Positions 25,720 through 34,891 of a stretch of DNA of 49,588 nucleotides are shown here, piece after piece. The number at the start of each line of letters is the position of its first letter. The first letter of the stretch is position 1. A program made the position numbers and the translations under genes. The notes beneath the pieces are model-generated. The model was not told the DNA's origin. It saw only the letters and a list, made by a program, of their open reading frames with translations, and made no database searches. Source of the DNA: Ferruginibacter sp. GTDB taxonomy: Bacteria; Bacteroidota; Bacteroidia; Chitinophagales; Chitinophagaceae. The stretch is taken from positions 1-49,588 of the forward strand of contig JANXSR010000177.1 in the NCBI GenBank assembly GCA_025352625.1. Direction: 5' to 3'.

Positions 25720-25749
25720 AAAGAGCCATCTTTTAAAGGATGGCTCTTT
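25720..25749 (+). terminator. intrinsic terminator of the subtilase gene
   Basis: Arms AAAGAGCCATC (25720-25730) and GATGGCTCTTT (25739-25749) pair perfectly around an 8-base loop, followed by more T residues. It starts about 23 bases after the stop codon. Confidence 0.88.
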
Positions 25750-25954
25750 TTTGTGAAGCTTGTAGTAGAAGTTGTCAACAGAATCTTGACACACCACTAA
25801 CACCTGTTGAAAAAGATTGCCGCATCTCTCTGCAGCAAATAGCTTTCTTTATGGAGAAAAGAAATGGATAAAAACTTGCTGCCAAAAATTTAAACAACCA
25901 GATGGATAGGCTTTTATTTACTTTTTCATGTAAGATATCTGATTTACTTTACAC

Positions 25955-28156
25955 TTATAACTGATCTGCCTTAACCCTCATTTCATTGACCTCCTTTTTT
26001 ACGGTATTGATCATTTGTTTAAACCTTGGGTCGGTATTAATTTTTTCGAACCAGGGGTTTGTTTCTGCAAGTCCGTACTCCAGCCATTTTACATCAATGG
26101 CTTTTTGCATCCACAAAAGGGCTTCTTCCTTTTTTCCCTGTATGGCCAATATCGCTGCTACTCCTATTCTAAATTCATCATCCTGTTTGCCCTTTTTTAT
26201 TTCATCCAAAAACAATGATAAAGACCGGGACAAAAGAATTTCAGCATCAATTTTATGGCCTTCTTTTAATAAAATAGCACCAAGACCTATGGGAGCAAAA
26301 GTGCTTGCATCGGTATTAAGCGATGTATTCATATCGACTGCTTTTTGAAAATAGGTTTTTGCTTTCGGTATATCGCCAGCCTGCAAACAAACCAATGCTG
26401 CTTCTTCATACGAACTGTAAATAGTAGTATCTGAAGCAATGATGGAAGGCACCAGTTGCATGGCTTCTGCTTTCTTACCTTCCTGCAAATAAGTAAAAGC
26501 AAGCTCACGGTAACTGTCTTTAAAAGGTTTTAGTTCAAGCGATTTATTGAACCACAGCTCGGCATTTGCAAAGTCACCTAACAGGCGATAAATCCACCCA
26601 ATTATTTGAAAAGGAATATTGTTTTTTGGATTAAGGGCTGTAGCTTTTTTCTCCCACCGCAGCGCCTCGGGCAAATCGCCTCTTAAAAAATAACCTACCC
26701 CAAGATTGCCCACTGCAGGCGAGTAATTAGGGTTAAACCTAACAGCTGTTTGCAACAATTTAAATCCTTTGTCGTATTGCGAATCGTAGTTGTAAGCATT
26801 GGCCAATGCCTTGTTGGCTTCAGAAGAAGTACTGTCGAGTGCAATGGCCTTGTTGGCCGCATTTTTACTGGAGTCTATCCATGATTTATCAAAACCAAAA
26901 CGGCCATACTTCTGGCTGTAAGCATCTCCTAATCCTGCCCATGCCAGCACGTAATTTTTATCCAGTTCCAGTGCTTTTTTAAATAACACTATGGCCTTTT
27001 CATTTTCTTCCTTTTTATAATGTACATACGCCTCTCTCCCTTTTAGGTAATACTCATAAGCTGTAAGATTATCGGTGGGAATCTTTACAATCCTTGCTCT
27101 TTCTTCCGGAGAAAGTCTTGCTTTTAAAACAGCTGCAATATTTTGTGCAATCTCACTTTGTATTTCAAAAACTTTGGCATAATCCCGTTCGTATGTTTCA
27201 GTCCATAAACTTCTGCCAGATGAAGCATCTACCAGCTGAACAAAAATACGGATCTTATCTTCGTTGCGGCGAACACTCCCTTCCAATATAGAACCTGCAT
27301 TTAGTTCACGTCCTATTTCCTGAACAGATTTTTTACTGTTTTTAAATAAGGCCATGGTTGAGTTAGAAATCACATTCAGTTCGCTGATTCTTGAAATTTG
27401 TGTCAGTATATCTTCTGTGATACCATCACTAAAAAATTCGCTTTCAGGATCATTGTTCATGTTTTGCATTGGCATAACTGCCACAGATCTCATAAGTGCC
27501 GAACTACCTGTATTTACCAGTTTAAAATAACCGGCAACAAACGCTACTGCAATCAGCAGGCATATAAATAACAAACGGATATTTTTTCTTGAAAAAAAAC
27601 CTTTATCAACAAGGGCAATTCCCTTACCTTCTATTTTATTTTTATTGGGAACCAGTATACCGGGGTTGGCAACGGCAAATAATTCAACCGGTTCTTTAAT
27701 GTTTTTAAACTGGTAACGGCCCAGCGATACTGTTGAAATATCCGGTTGGTTTTTTATTTCGTCATTAATCTTACCTGATAAAAATATACCGCCTGCAACA
27801 GCAAAGGATTCTACCCTTGACGCTACATTTACACCCTCCCCATAAATTTCATTTTCTTCCAGCAATACATCTCCTGAATGAATGCCTATCCTTACCGGTA
27901 TCATCGGTTCTTCCCTCATGGTAAGCTGAATGTTTATGCCTGCCTGCACAGCTTCTATGGCACTGTTAAACATACACAGGCTGCCATCGCCGGCAAACTT
28001 TACCACCCGGCCATGATGCTTTGATACCTGCTGATTTATTGATGAAAACATCTTCTCCCTAACCAACGTAGCCGCTTGCTCATTATCCTCCATCAACTTA
28101 GAAAAGTCTTTGATGTCGGTAAACATGATTGCCGCTAATTGTCTTGTTTGGGCCAT
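25955..28156 (-). CDS. class III nucleotide cyclase with one membrane helix, TolB-like region and TPR repeats
   Basis: This 733-residue protein starts directly with a class III adenylate/guanylate cyclase domain. Metal-binding Asp14 (FTDIKDFS) and Asp57 (FAGDGS), and the transition-state pair Asn110/Arg114 (VNVASR), are present, so it is probably active in making cAMP or cGMP. Lys53 fits an adenine-binding role. One hydrophobic helix lies at about 194-211. After it comes a TolB N-terminal-like block (VAVMPMQNMNNDPESEFFSDGITEDIL), then several TPR units (for example YVLAWAGLGDAYSQKYG and YSPAVGNLGVGYFLRG). With no signal peptide, the cyclase should face the cytoplasm and the TPR part the periplasm. 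No cAMP-binding regulator gene is present in the window. Confidence 0.92.
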   Translation of the reverse strand: MAQTRQLAAIMFTDIKDFSKLMEDNEQAATLVREKMFSSINQQVSKHHGRVVKFAGDGSLCMFNSAIEAVQAGINIQLTMREEPMIPVRIGIHSGDVLLEENEIYGEGVNVASRVESFAVAGGIFLSGKINDEIKNQPDISTVSLGRYQFKNIKEPVELFAVANPGILVPNKNKIEGKGIALVDKGFFSRKNIRLLFICLLIAVAFVAGYFKLVNTGSSALMRSVAVMPMQNMNNDPESEFFSDGITEDILTQISRISELNVISNSTMALFKNSKKSVQEIGRELNAGSILEGSVRRNEDKIRIFVQLVDASSGRSLWTETYERDYAKVFEIQSEIAQNIAAVLKARLSPEERARIVKIPTDNLTAYEYYLKGREAYVHYKKEENEKAIVLFKKALELDKNYVLAWAGLGDAYSQKYGRFGFDKSWIDSSKNAANKAIALDSTSSEANKALANAYNYDSQYDKGFKLLQTAVRFNPNYSPAVGNLGVGYFLRGDLPEALRWEKKATALNPKNNIPFQIIGWIYRLLGDFANAELWFNKSLELKPFKDSYRELAFTYLQEGKKAEAMQLVPSIIASDTTIYSSYEEAALVCLQAGDIPKAKTYFQKAVDMNTSLNTDASTFAPIGLGAILLKEGHKIDAEILLSRSLSLFLDEIKKGKQDDEFRIGVAAILAIQGKKEEALLWMQKAIDVKWLEYGLAETNPWFEKINTDPRFKQMINTVKKEVNEMRVKADQL

Positions 28157-28729
28157 TTTTGTTTTGATAAAAGATGTTCTTTAAAATTAGGCTTAATTAT
28201 TAAAAAATCATAATGGTTAATACTGCTGATAAAGATTCTTATTTCCGGCAACTTCTCCGTCATTGCTTGTATGCTGGCGGCAGCTGCTTTATTTTATTCT
28301 TTTGCAATGCTCCCTTCCAGCGATGCTGTCACAAACACGCAGATCATATCTTTTAGCTAAATTATAATTTACCTGGTTTTTGTAACTATATTACTAAGGC
28401 TTTAATTTTATTGAATGTTTATTAAAGAACATCATTTTTCATTTGAGACTTTAGGATAATAATTATTTAAACACATAAATTGCCCTTAAAACAGTTTGGC
28501 TTATGCAAGCTGTGCTAAAGAAAATATTGTTAAAAAGAAATGATATTTTAATGGTGCTGTTTTAATAAATAGTAATCAACAAAAAAAGGTATAGTTAGCT
28601 TTGTTTGTTTGTTTTTATTTTTTGATTTAATATTGATATTATAAAAGAATAAATACCGCATGTGCCTGGATTAATTGTGTGGGCCCTTAAAAATTAAAGT
28701 TTACATTCATTTCAATAAAACAACTTACT
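28157..28729. other. long divergent intergenic region between cyclase and sensor-kinase genes
   Basis: This holds a pair of 12-base inverted repeats, GATGTTCTTTAA (28173-28184) and TTAAAGAACATC (28422-28433). Between them is a less AT-rich stretch. On its minus strand is a 17-codon open frame (28294-28347) encoding MICVFVTASLEGSIAKE. A -7 element for the sensor kinase lies near 28596. No RNA gene was recognised. Confidence 0.45.
28596..28603 (+). promoter_or_regulatory. -7 element for the sensor-kinase gene
   Basis: TAGCTTTG matches TAnnTTTG fully. It would start a transcript near 28613, about 117-144 bases before the possible start codons. No TTG is found at the -33 position. Confidence 0.4.
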
Positions 28730-28756
28730 ATTAAACGCTACTATCTCCTTGTTGCA

Positions 28757-31700
28757 ATGTTACCGTTTGTAATTGTTGCCTGTAATAACAAAGCCTCCAT
28801 TCCTTTTCCTGCTAATGAAACGGGGTTTTCGCTACCTGTAAACAAACCATTTAAGTTTAGTGAACCACAACCTTTTCAATGGAAAGAAATAAGTCCCGAT
28901 AGTATTAAGCCGCCTACAACCGTCCCTTTAGATATTGATAAACTTCCTTCAAAATCTTTTACGGTAAATGATTTTAAGCCTTTGAAAAATCCAATTCAAC
29001 AAAAAAAATTAGATTGGGATAATATTCCTGACAGTGCCATTAACCTGGATACCATTCCTGAAAAACCATTCAGGCTACAAAAATCAATACTGCCAAAACC
29101 ATTGGTAAGCAAAGCTGGCATTCCTACACTAATGCCTAATACTACTTCGGGCATTCTTCAGTTTAGTGAAGATGAGGGCTTACCGGGATCAATCATTACT
29201 GCTTCCCTGACAGATAAAAATGGCATGGTATGGTTAGCTACCAACAAAGGGCTGTGCAGGTATACCGGTGACAATTTGTTTATCTATTCGTTTTTAAATA
29301 AAACAGCAATAGGAAGTGATTATACTATCAGCGACATAACAGAAGATCATTCAGGAAGGATTTGGCTTTCTACTTTGGGAGATGGTATTTACATACTTGA
29401 TGTTGATAACGGAATTTTATTTCATAACAACGTTTATACTTACGGAGCTGATATCATTTGCGACCATTCGGGGAGTATATGGTTAGCATCTTATGCAAAT
29501 GGATTGTATATTATCAACCCTCAAAAAGAAACAATAAAAAATATACTTCCTTATGATAAAAGAAACGAAGAAAATTTAATACTAAGCCTCATAGAAGATA
29601 AATACCACAATATATGGACAGGTAGCCCTGGTTATATCTCCATCCTTGATTCAAGCAGGCAAAAAATTAAAAAAATAACCCGCAAACAGGGGCTTGATAT
29701 AAACTACCCCTTCAGTTTTTTTGAAGACAGCAAAGGTGATATGTGGACTGGTTCTTCTGCAAAAGAAATAAATTTTATTTCACTGAAAAACAAAACAATA
29801 AATACCATTAATGCCAATAACGGTTTTACAGGCAGGGTAATGGCATTCACAGAAGACGGTAATGGAGGTATCTGGGCCATACAGAAGGATACTATTTTTA
29901 TATTTAACCAACAAAGAAATGCTGTCAAAAATTTAATTACAAATGTAAAAATTTTAGACTCTCAAACAGGAAACCGGGGGACTTTTTTTTCAGATAAACA
30001 TGGTAATATTTGGGTAGGCTCAGTAGATAAAGGCGTTGTTATAATAGATTCAAAAGGCCCTTTGCCAGAAAATGTAGATAGTAAAAATGGATTAATTGAT
30101 AATAATGTGTGGGGCCTTATGGAAGATAAAAATGATAATATCTGGATATCAACCCACCAGGGATTAAATATTTATGATCCGCACAAAAACAGGTTGCGGT
30201 CATTGGGTGCTAAACAGGGTCTGCCAAATGATCGTTTAAGCAGAATAAATCAGTTTGATAAAGACCAACTATTTGTTTCTACTAATGCCGGTTTTTATAT
30301 TATCAATACCCTTAAAAAAACACTTACCAGCTATGGTAAAGAACAGGGTTTATCAAAATACGCTTTGTTTAAAGGTGTAAAGGATGATAAAGATCAGTTA
30401 TGGTTAAGTTCACTCAACGGAATAGCAATATATGATATAAGCAAAAACTATCTGAAAGTAATAAATAAATCAACTGGGCTTTTATCGAATACTATATGGG
30501 ATATGCAAGTTGACCTGCATGGGAATTTTTGGGTCGGAACTGATAGTGGTATTGTCATTATAAATCCTGTAAACAATACGTTACAATATTTACGTGAATC
30601 GGAAGGCTTGTGCAATAATATTGTACAAAAAATGGTAGTCCGTAAAAATGGGGAGATATGGGTGGCTACGCAAAAAGGCATCTCAATAGTAGATCCTGAA
30701 AAATATGTTATTACAAACCTCGGCACAAAAGAAGGATTGGTGCCGGAAACAATTTACGACCTGGTAGAGCAAAATAATAAATTATATGCGGGGTCAGCTG
30801 ATGGGCTGATTATTATAACAAAACCTGATAATATAGTAAAAAATACCGCTAAGTGGAACCTCGTTAACTATGGCAAAAGAGAAGGTTTTCCTTACAACGA
30901 TTATAATCAAAACACAGGCATGGCTGCTAAAAATGGACAAACCTGGTGGGGTATTACGCCTGTACTTACCATTGTTACACAACAGCCGGCAGCAGATACA
31001 ATTGTACCAAATGTTTACCTCACCCGTATCACCATTATGGACCAGAACCCTTCTTTTGCTTCGTATACCACATTAAATAATCAGTTAAAAGATAACGACA
31101 CACTATGGGACGCATCAAAAAAGAAATATTTTGTAAAAAATAACTTACCAAAAGATTCAGGGTACCTGCAGAGTAATAATATTGAATGGGATAGTATTGC
31201 ATCACATTTTAAATTACCGGTTGGCTTATCGTTACCCCATAATCAAAATGCCATTAATTTTTCATTTACAAATAATGAAATTAAAGGAAGGGAAAAAATT
31301 GTTTATTGTTATATACTGGAAGGCGCCGATAAAAAATGGTCTGACATTTCCGGAAGGCCTTCCTCAAAAAATTATTATAATCTTTCTCCCGGTAAATACA
31401 CCTTCAAAGTAGTAACAAAAGGTTTCAATGGTTTATGGAGCAAACCTGCAGAATTAAATTTTACCATCCGTTCGCCTTGGTGGCAAACATGGTGGGCTTT
31501 TTTATTATATGCAATGCTTGCTGCATTTATTATTAGTGCTTACGCCCGTTACAGGTCTCGTCAGTTACAGCTAAAAAATATTGATCTTGAAAATAAAATA
31601 AAGCAACGTACCGCTGAGCTTACCACGTCGATCGAAGATTTAAAATCAACCCAAACACAACTAATACAATCCGAAAAAATGGCATCGCTTGGCGAACTCA

Positions 31701-32473
31701 CAGCAGGCATTGCACATGAAATACAAAACCCTTTAAACTTTGTAAATAATTTTAGTGAAGTAAATAAAGAATTGCTGGTGGAAATGAAAGATGAAATGGA
31801 TAAAGGAAATATAGAGGATGCAAAAGCAATTGCCAATGATGTAATTGACAACGAAGAAAAAATAAACCATCATGGTAAACGAGCAGATGCCATCGTAAAA
31901 GGAATGCTGGAACACAGTCGCAGTAATAGTGGGCAAAAGGAGCCTGCTGATATTAATGCACTGGCAGATGAATATTTGCGGCTCTCCTATCATGGTCTTC
32001 GTGCAAAAGATAAATCTTTCAATGCCACAATGAAGACAGATTTTGATGATCAAATTGGCAATATCAATATTGTTTCGCAGGATATTGGAAGAGTATTGCT
32101 TAATTTAATTAACAATGCTTTTTATGCAGTAAATGAAAAAAAGAAAAGCAGTGCTCAAACTCCTGAAGGGGAGAAAAATACAGCTTTAGAAAATTACCAG
32201 CCAACAGTAACCTTAACAACCCGAAGGCTCAACTCCACTTCAGGGGATGGGGATAAAGTTTTTGTTTCAGTAAAAGACAACGGCAACGGAATTCCTCAAA
32301 AATTAGTTGATAAAATATTTCAGCCATTCTTTACTACAAAACCAACAGGGCAGGGAACGGGGCTGGGGTTGAGTTTGAGCTATGATATTATTAAAGCACA
32401 TGGCGGAACGATAAATGTAGATACGGGTGAAGGGAAATTTACAGAGTTTGTAATTCAGTTACCACTGGTATAA
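28757..32473 (+). CDS. sensor histidine kinase with two-component-regulator beta-propeller and Y_Y_Y domains
   Basis: This protein of at least 1238 residues senses a signal outside the cytoplasm. The first ATG gives only a fragment of a lipoprotein signal ending VIVAC. In-frame non-ATG codons upstream (ATT at 28730, ATA at 28715) restore a basic n-region, KRYYLLVAMLPF. A proline-rich spacer follows, then repeated propeller blades (Reg_prop; motifs such as GMVWLATNKGLCRY and GRIWLSTLGDGIYI). Next come a Y_Y_Y domain (LSPGKYTFKVV) and a membrane helix near 905-930. The kinase part has the phospho-accepting His near residue 987 (IAHEIQNPLNFV), the N-box NLINNAFYAV, and G-boxes DNGNGIP and GTGLGLS. 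It has no receiver or DNA-binding domain, unlike hybrid regulators of this family. No response regulator is adjacent. Confidence 0.92.
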   Translation: MLPFVIVACNNKASIPFPANETGFSLPVNKPFKFSEPQPFQWKEISPDSIKPPTTVPLDIDKLPSKSFTVNDFKPLKNPIQQKKLDWDNIPDSAINLDTIPEKPFRLQKSILPKPLVSKAGIPTLMPNTTSGILQFSEDEGLPGSIITASLTDKNGMVWLATNKGLCRYTGDNLFIYSFLNKTAIGSDYTISDITEDHSGRIWLSTLGDGIYILDVDNGILFHNNVYTYGADIICDHSGSIWLASYANGLYIINPQKETIKNILPYDKRNEENLILSLIEDKYHNIWTGSPGYISILDSSRQKIKKITRKQGLDINYPFSFFEDSKGDMWTGSSAKEINFISLKNKTINTINANNGFTGRVMAFTEDGNGGIWAIQKDTIFIFNQQRNAVKNLITNVKILDSQTGNRGTFFSDKHGNIWVGSVDKGVVIIDSKGPLPENVDSKNGLIDNNVWGLMEDKNDNIWISTHQGLNIYDPHKNRLRSLGAKQGLPNDRLSRINQFDKDQLFVSTNAGFYIINTLKKTLTSYGKEQGLSKYALFKGVKDDKDQLWLSSLNGIAIYDISKNYLKVINKSTGLLSNTIWDMQVDLHGNFWVGTDSGIVIINPVNNTLQYLRESEGLCNNIVQKMVVRKNGEIWVATQKGISIVDPEKYVITNLGTKEGLVPETIYDLVEQNNKLYAGSADGLIIITKPDNIVKNTAKWNLVNYGKREGFPYNDYNQNTGMAAKNGQTWWGITPVLTIVTQQPAADTIVPNVYLTRITIMDQNPSFASYTTLNNQLKDNDTLWDASKKKYFVKNNLPKDSGYLQSNNIEWDSIASHFKLPVGLSLPHNQNAINFSFTNNEIKGREKIVYCYILEGADKKWSDISGRPSSKNYYNLSPGKYTFKVVTKGFNGLWSKPAELNFTIRSPWWQTWWAFLLYAMLAAFIISAYARYRSRQLQLKNIDLENKIKQRTAELTTSIEDLKSTQTQLIQSEKMASLGELTAGIAHEIQNPLNFVNNFSEVNKELLVEMKDEMDKGNIEDAKAIANDVIDNEEKINHHGKRADAIVKGMLEHSRSNSGQKEPADINALADEYLRLSYHGLRAKDKSFNATMKTDFDDQIGNINIVSQDIGRVLLNLINNAFYAVNEKKKSSAQTPEGEKNTALENYQPTVTLTTRRLNSTSGDGDKVFVSVKDNGNGIPQKLVDKIFQPFFTTKPTGQGTGLGLSLSYDIIKAHGGTINVDTGEGKFTEFVIQLPLV

Positions 32474-32767
32474 CCGGTTTACAATGGCGAAATAAAAAAG
32501 ACAAATAACTACAGCAAATACAACTAAGCGGTTACATTTTTTTATAAAAATTGTATTGTTACGCCGTTCAATTAAATACCGGTATTACTGTTTTAATTTT
32601 AATCTTATTACCCTGGCAAAAAGGTATGTTACTATGCCCTCCTGTTGCTATCTTCAGTCAGCATTTTTGTCATCAATGCTTAAGCTGAAAAACAGCCAGT
32701 AAATCCTTAGCATTATTTCAGCGCTTTTTTCATTTTGTCTCAACAGCGCAGCAACTGCTACAATATG

Positions 32768-32989
32768 TTATTTAGCTAAATGAGGCCTTTTTTCAAATTC
32801 CAGCACAGCCTTACACAACTTTGAAAGCATCTGAACTTCCACATCAATCAAATCTTGTCTATAAGTACTATTTGCTTTTGATTGAATAGATGCAAAAACT
32901 GCATTGATGTTGGGCTCCCCAATTAAACGAATGCCAGTATAGGGCTGCTTCCTTCGTTTTGTCCATATCAATATCCGGTAATAAGGCAT
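32768..32989 (-). CDS. small conserved-looking hypothetical protein
   Basis: This 73-residue protein opens with MPYYRILIWTKRRKQPYTGIR and ends with a helix rich in DVEVQMLSKLCKAVLEFEKR. The strand-then-amphipathic-helix pattern and normal codon use look like a real gene, and it resembles short Bacteroidota proteins of unknown role that I cannot name. It has no signal peptide. A 23-base palindrome ends the leader just before its ATG, which supports expression under control. The 294 bases between it and the sensor-kinase stop show nothing I recognise. Confidence 0.6.
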   Translation of the reverse strand: MPYYRILIWTKRRKQPYTGIRLIGEPNINAVFASIQSKANSTYRQDLIDVEVQMLSKLCKAVLEFEKRPHLAK

Positions 32990-32995
32990 ACTTAA

Positions 32996-33018
32996 AAATA
33001 CTAAATTAATTAGTATTT
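32996..33018. promoter_or_regulatory. palindromic operator candidate upstream of the small hypothetical gene
   Basis: AAATACTAA (32996-33004) and TTAGTATTT (33010-33018) are exact inverted repeats around ATTAA. The site lies seven bases before the minus-strand ATG at 32989. The size and symmetry suit a dimeric repressor. The rest of the gap up to 33274 has no recognised element. Confidence 0.5.
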
Positions 33019-33274
33019 AAACAAAATAATTATAGCATGTCAACTGTGGGAATAGCTGGCCAGGTTACAACCCTTCCAGGTCAGCAACAGGATTTGCCTG
33101 ATTGATTTTTGCCTATAATGACAAGCCTGCCAACATTGCAAACCTTCGCACAAAACCATCAGATCATTGCAGTGCCTTTAAAGTATAAAACGAAATAAAT
33201 ATTCTTTATCATTATTAAAAACAAAATAAATATTATACTTTACTTTCTAACCTAATAAAACATAAAAAGTAAAG

Positions 33275-34264
33275 ATGAGAAAATTTAAAAAGTATTTTGG
33301 AAGACTATTAATTATCTTCTTGTTAATTGTACTTTCAGCAGTTGGTTATATCAAAGCTTTTTTACCAAATGTTGGCGCTGCTCCGGTAATGAAGATTGAG
33401 CAAACACCCGAACGGGTTGCACGGGGCGAATATCTTGCCAACCATGTAACCATTTGCATTGATTGTCATTCAAACCGAGACTGGACAAGGTTTTCAGGAC
33501 CTCCACTAGAAGGAACGCACGGCAAGGGAGGTGAAGTATTTGATCAAAAATTTGGTTTTCCCGGAACTTATTATGCTAAAAATATTACACCGGAAGGTAT
33601 CAGCCGATACACGGATGGTGAGCTTTTCAGGGTAATTACAACTGGTGTTACTAAAGAAGGTAAAGCTATTTTTCCGGTAATGCCCTATTCTTATTATGGA
33701 CGAATGGATGAAGAAGACATCAAAAGTGTTATTGCGTATATCCGCACATTAAAGCCCATCCAAAATGCAGTGCCACAGGCAAGCTCCGACTTCCCCATGA
33801 ATATTCTTATCAATACCATTCCACAAAAAGCTGCACCAACTAAAATGCCTGCTAAAACAGATGTAGTAAATTATGGAAAATATATGGTGAATGCTGCTGC
33901 ATGTAAGGAATGCCACACACAATTTGCAAAAGGCAAACTGGTAGCTGGTACTGAGTTTGGCGGAGGAAGGGAATTTCCATTTCCTGATGGAAGTACAGTT
34001 CGCTCAGGTAACATAACACCTGACAATGCAACTGGAATTGGCAGCTGGACTGAAGAGGCGTTTATTGCTTTGTTCCATGCCCGTTCGGACTCAGCTACAC
34101 TTGCTACTAAATTAAAGCCGGGAGAATTTAACAGTCTTATGCCCTGGACCATGTATGGAAAGATGCATGATGAAGACCTTAAAGCTATTTATGCTTATTT
34201 AAAAACTATTGCACCCATAAATAATAAAGTACAAAAATATTCGCCTGCTGTAGCAGCAAAATGA
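33275..34264 (+). CDS. membrane-anchored diheme cytochrome c
   Basis: This 329-residue protein has a basic N-terminus and one hydrophobic helix (about 9-30), which may be an uncleaved anchor. Two c-type heme sites follow: CIDCH with Cys61, Cys64 and His65, and CKECH with Cys210, Cys213 and His214. Methionines in VMPYSYYGRM and LMPWTMYGKM are likely distal heme ligands, one per domain, and each domain ends with the usual DLKAIYAYLK-type helix. It should carry electrons in the periplasm, like the cytochrome subunits of alcohol or sugar dehydrogenases. The nearby PQQ-type sugar dehydrogenase with its own heme domain is a plausible partner, but there is no direct proof. It ends at a strong terminator. 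Confidence 0.93.
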   Translation: MRKFKKYFGRLLIIFLLIVLSAVGYIKAFLPNVGAAPVMKIEQTPERVARGEYLANHVTICIDCHSNRDWTRFSGPPLEGTHGKGGEVFDQKFGFPGTYYAKNITPEGISRYTDGELFRVITTGVTKEGKAIFPVMPYSYYGRMDEEDIKSVIAYIRTLKPIQNAVPQASSDFPMNILINTIPQKAAPTKMPAKTDVVNYGKYMVNAAACKECHTQFAKGKLVAGTEFGGGREFPFPDGSTVRSGNITPDNATGIGSWTEEAFIALFHARSDSATLATKLKPGEFNSLMPWTMYGKMHDEDLKAIYAYLKTIAPINNKVQKYSPAVAAK

Positions 34265-34279
34265 TATTATACAATATAA

Positions 34280-34312
34280 AAAAGAGAGCCGTTATTTTAA
34301 CGGCTCTCTTTT
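34280..34312 (+). terminator. strong intrinsic terminator after the cytochrome c gene
   Basis: Arms AAAAGAGAGCCGTTA (34280-34294) and TAACGGCTCTCTTTT (34298-34312) pair perfectly around TTT and run into more T residues. It could also stop the minus-strand gene ending at 34398. Confidence 0.9.
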
Positions 34313-34397
34313 TTTACAGGTACTTTGTTACCTATTTTTTTTGTCGGGCCAAAGTTATTGCAGTCTATTAGCCAACGAACCTTGAAGCAAATTGCTG

Positions 34398-34613
34398 TTA
34401 TACTTTTGTATCGTCATATTCCTGATCAGCTTCGTCTTTATTAGACCAATCTCTAAGTGCATCCTTAATTTTTTGCACAACTGTTTTGTGTTCTTCCTTG
34501 TTTACAGGAGTTTTTTGTACATCTTCCTGTTGATCCTCCTTTTTCTCTGAAGCATTATTACCGCTTTCATTTTCGCCACCGGGGCTGTAAATGATTTTTA
34601 TAAAATTTTTCAT
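34398..34613 (-). CDS. small highly charged hypothetical protein
   Basis: This 71-residue protein starts MKNFIKIIYSPGGE and continues as a low-complexity stretch rich in Glu, Asp, Lys, Asn and Gln. A possible amphipathic helix (EHKTVVQKIKDALRDWSNK) precedes an acidic end. It has no signal peptide or membrane segment, and I do not recognise a family. It is likely disordered in large part. Isolation between a terminator and a repeat element fits a single-gene unit, but the evidence that it is expressed is only its open frame and composition. Confidence 0.55.
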   Translation of the reverse strand: MKNFIKIIYSPGGENESGNNASEKKEDQQEDVQKTPVNKEEHKTVVQKIKDALRDWSNKDEADQEYDDTKV

Positions 34614-34710
34614 TGTTTTATTTTTTAAAAGTTAAAAGAAACTTGTTGCATTAAATTTCTCTTTTAAATTTAGCGAATAAAATCCATAGACACAAGTAGT
34701 GGTTTTCTAG

Positions 34711-34824
34711 GATGCATTTCAAATTGTCGCAGACTCCAGGGTTGCCAACCTTTCGAAAGCTATTGCTGAATGGGAATAACCCTATAAAAGGTTGGCAACC
34801 CTTGCGACAATTTGAAATGGATCC
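34711..34824. repeat. nested inverted-repeat element (REP- or MITE-like)
   Basis: The outer arms share ATTTCAAATTGTCGCA and AGGGTTGCCAACCTTT. The left arm (34711-34753) carries a 6-base insertion GACTCC between these blocks, and the right arm (34786-34824) does not. The AGGGTTGCCAACC block is nearly palindromic itself, and CTTTCGAAAG (34750-34759) is a perfect palindrome. The loop of about 32 bases has no coding content. It occupies most of the 278-base gap 34614-34891. Confidence 0.7.
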
Positions 34825-34891
34825 GTTTTCTGTGTTCAACCTAAAATGCGGTAAAATTTTGAAATTGATATTTCAGGATTATTTTTTACTA

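Noticed and set aside
28294..28347. 17-codon open frame MICVFVTASLEGSIAKE as a gene
   Set aside because: Too short to call from sequence alone and without a promoter; kept only as an observation within the repeat-bounded segment.
28757..32473. Sensor kinase as a hybrid one-component regulator (HTCS)
   Set aside because: No receiver domain and no AraC-type DNA-binding domain follow the ATPase domain; the chain ends after GTGLGLS and the closing strands.
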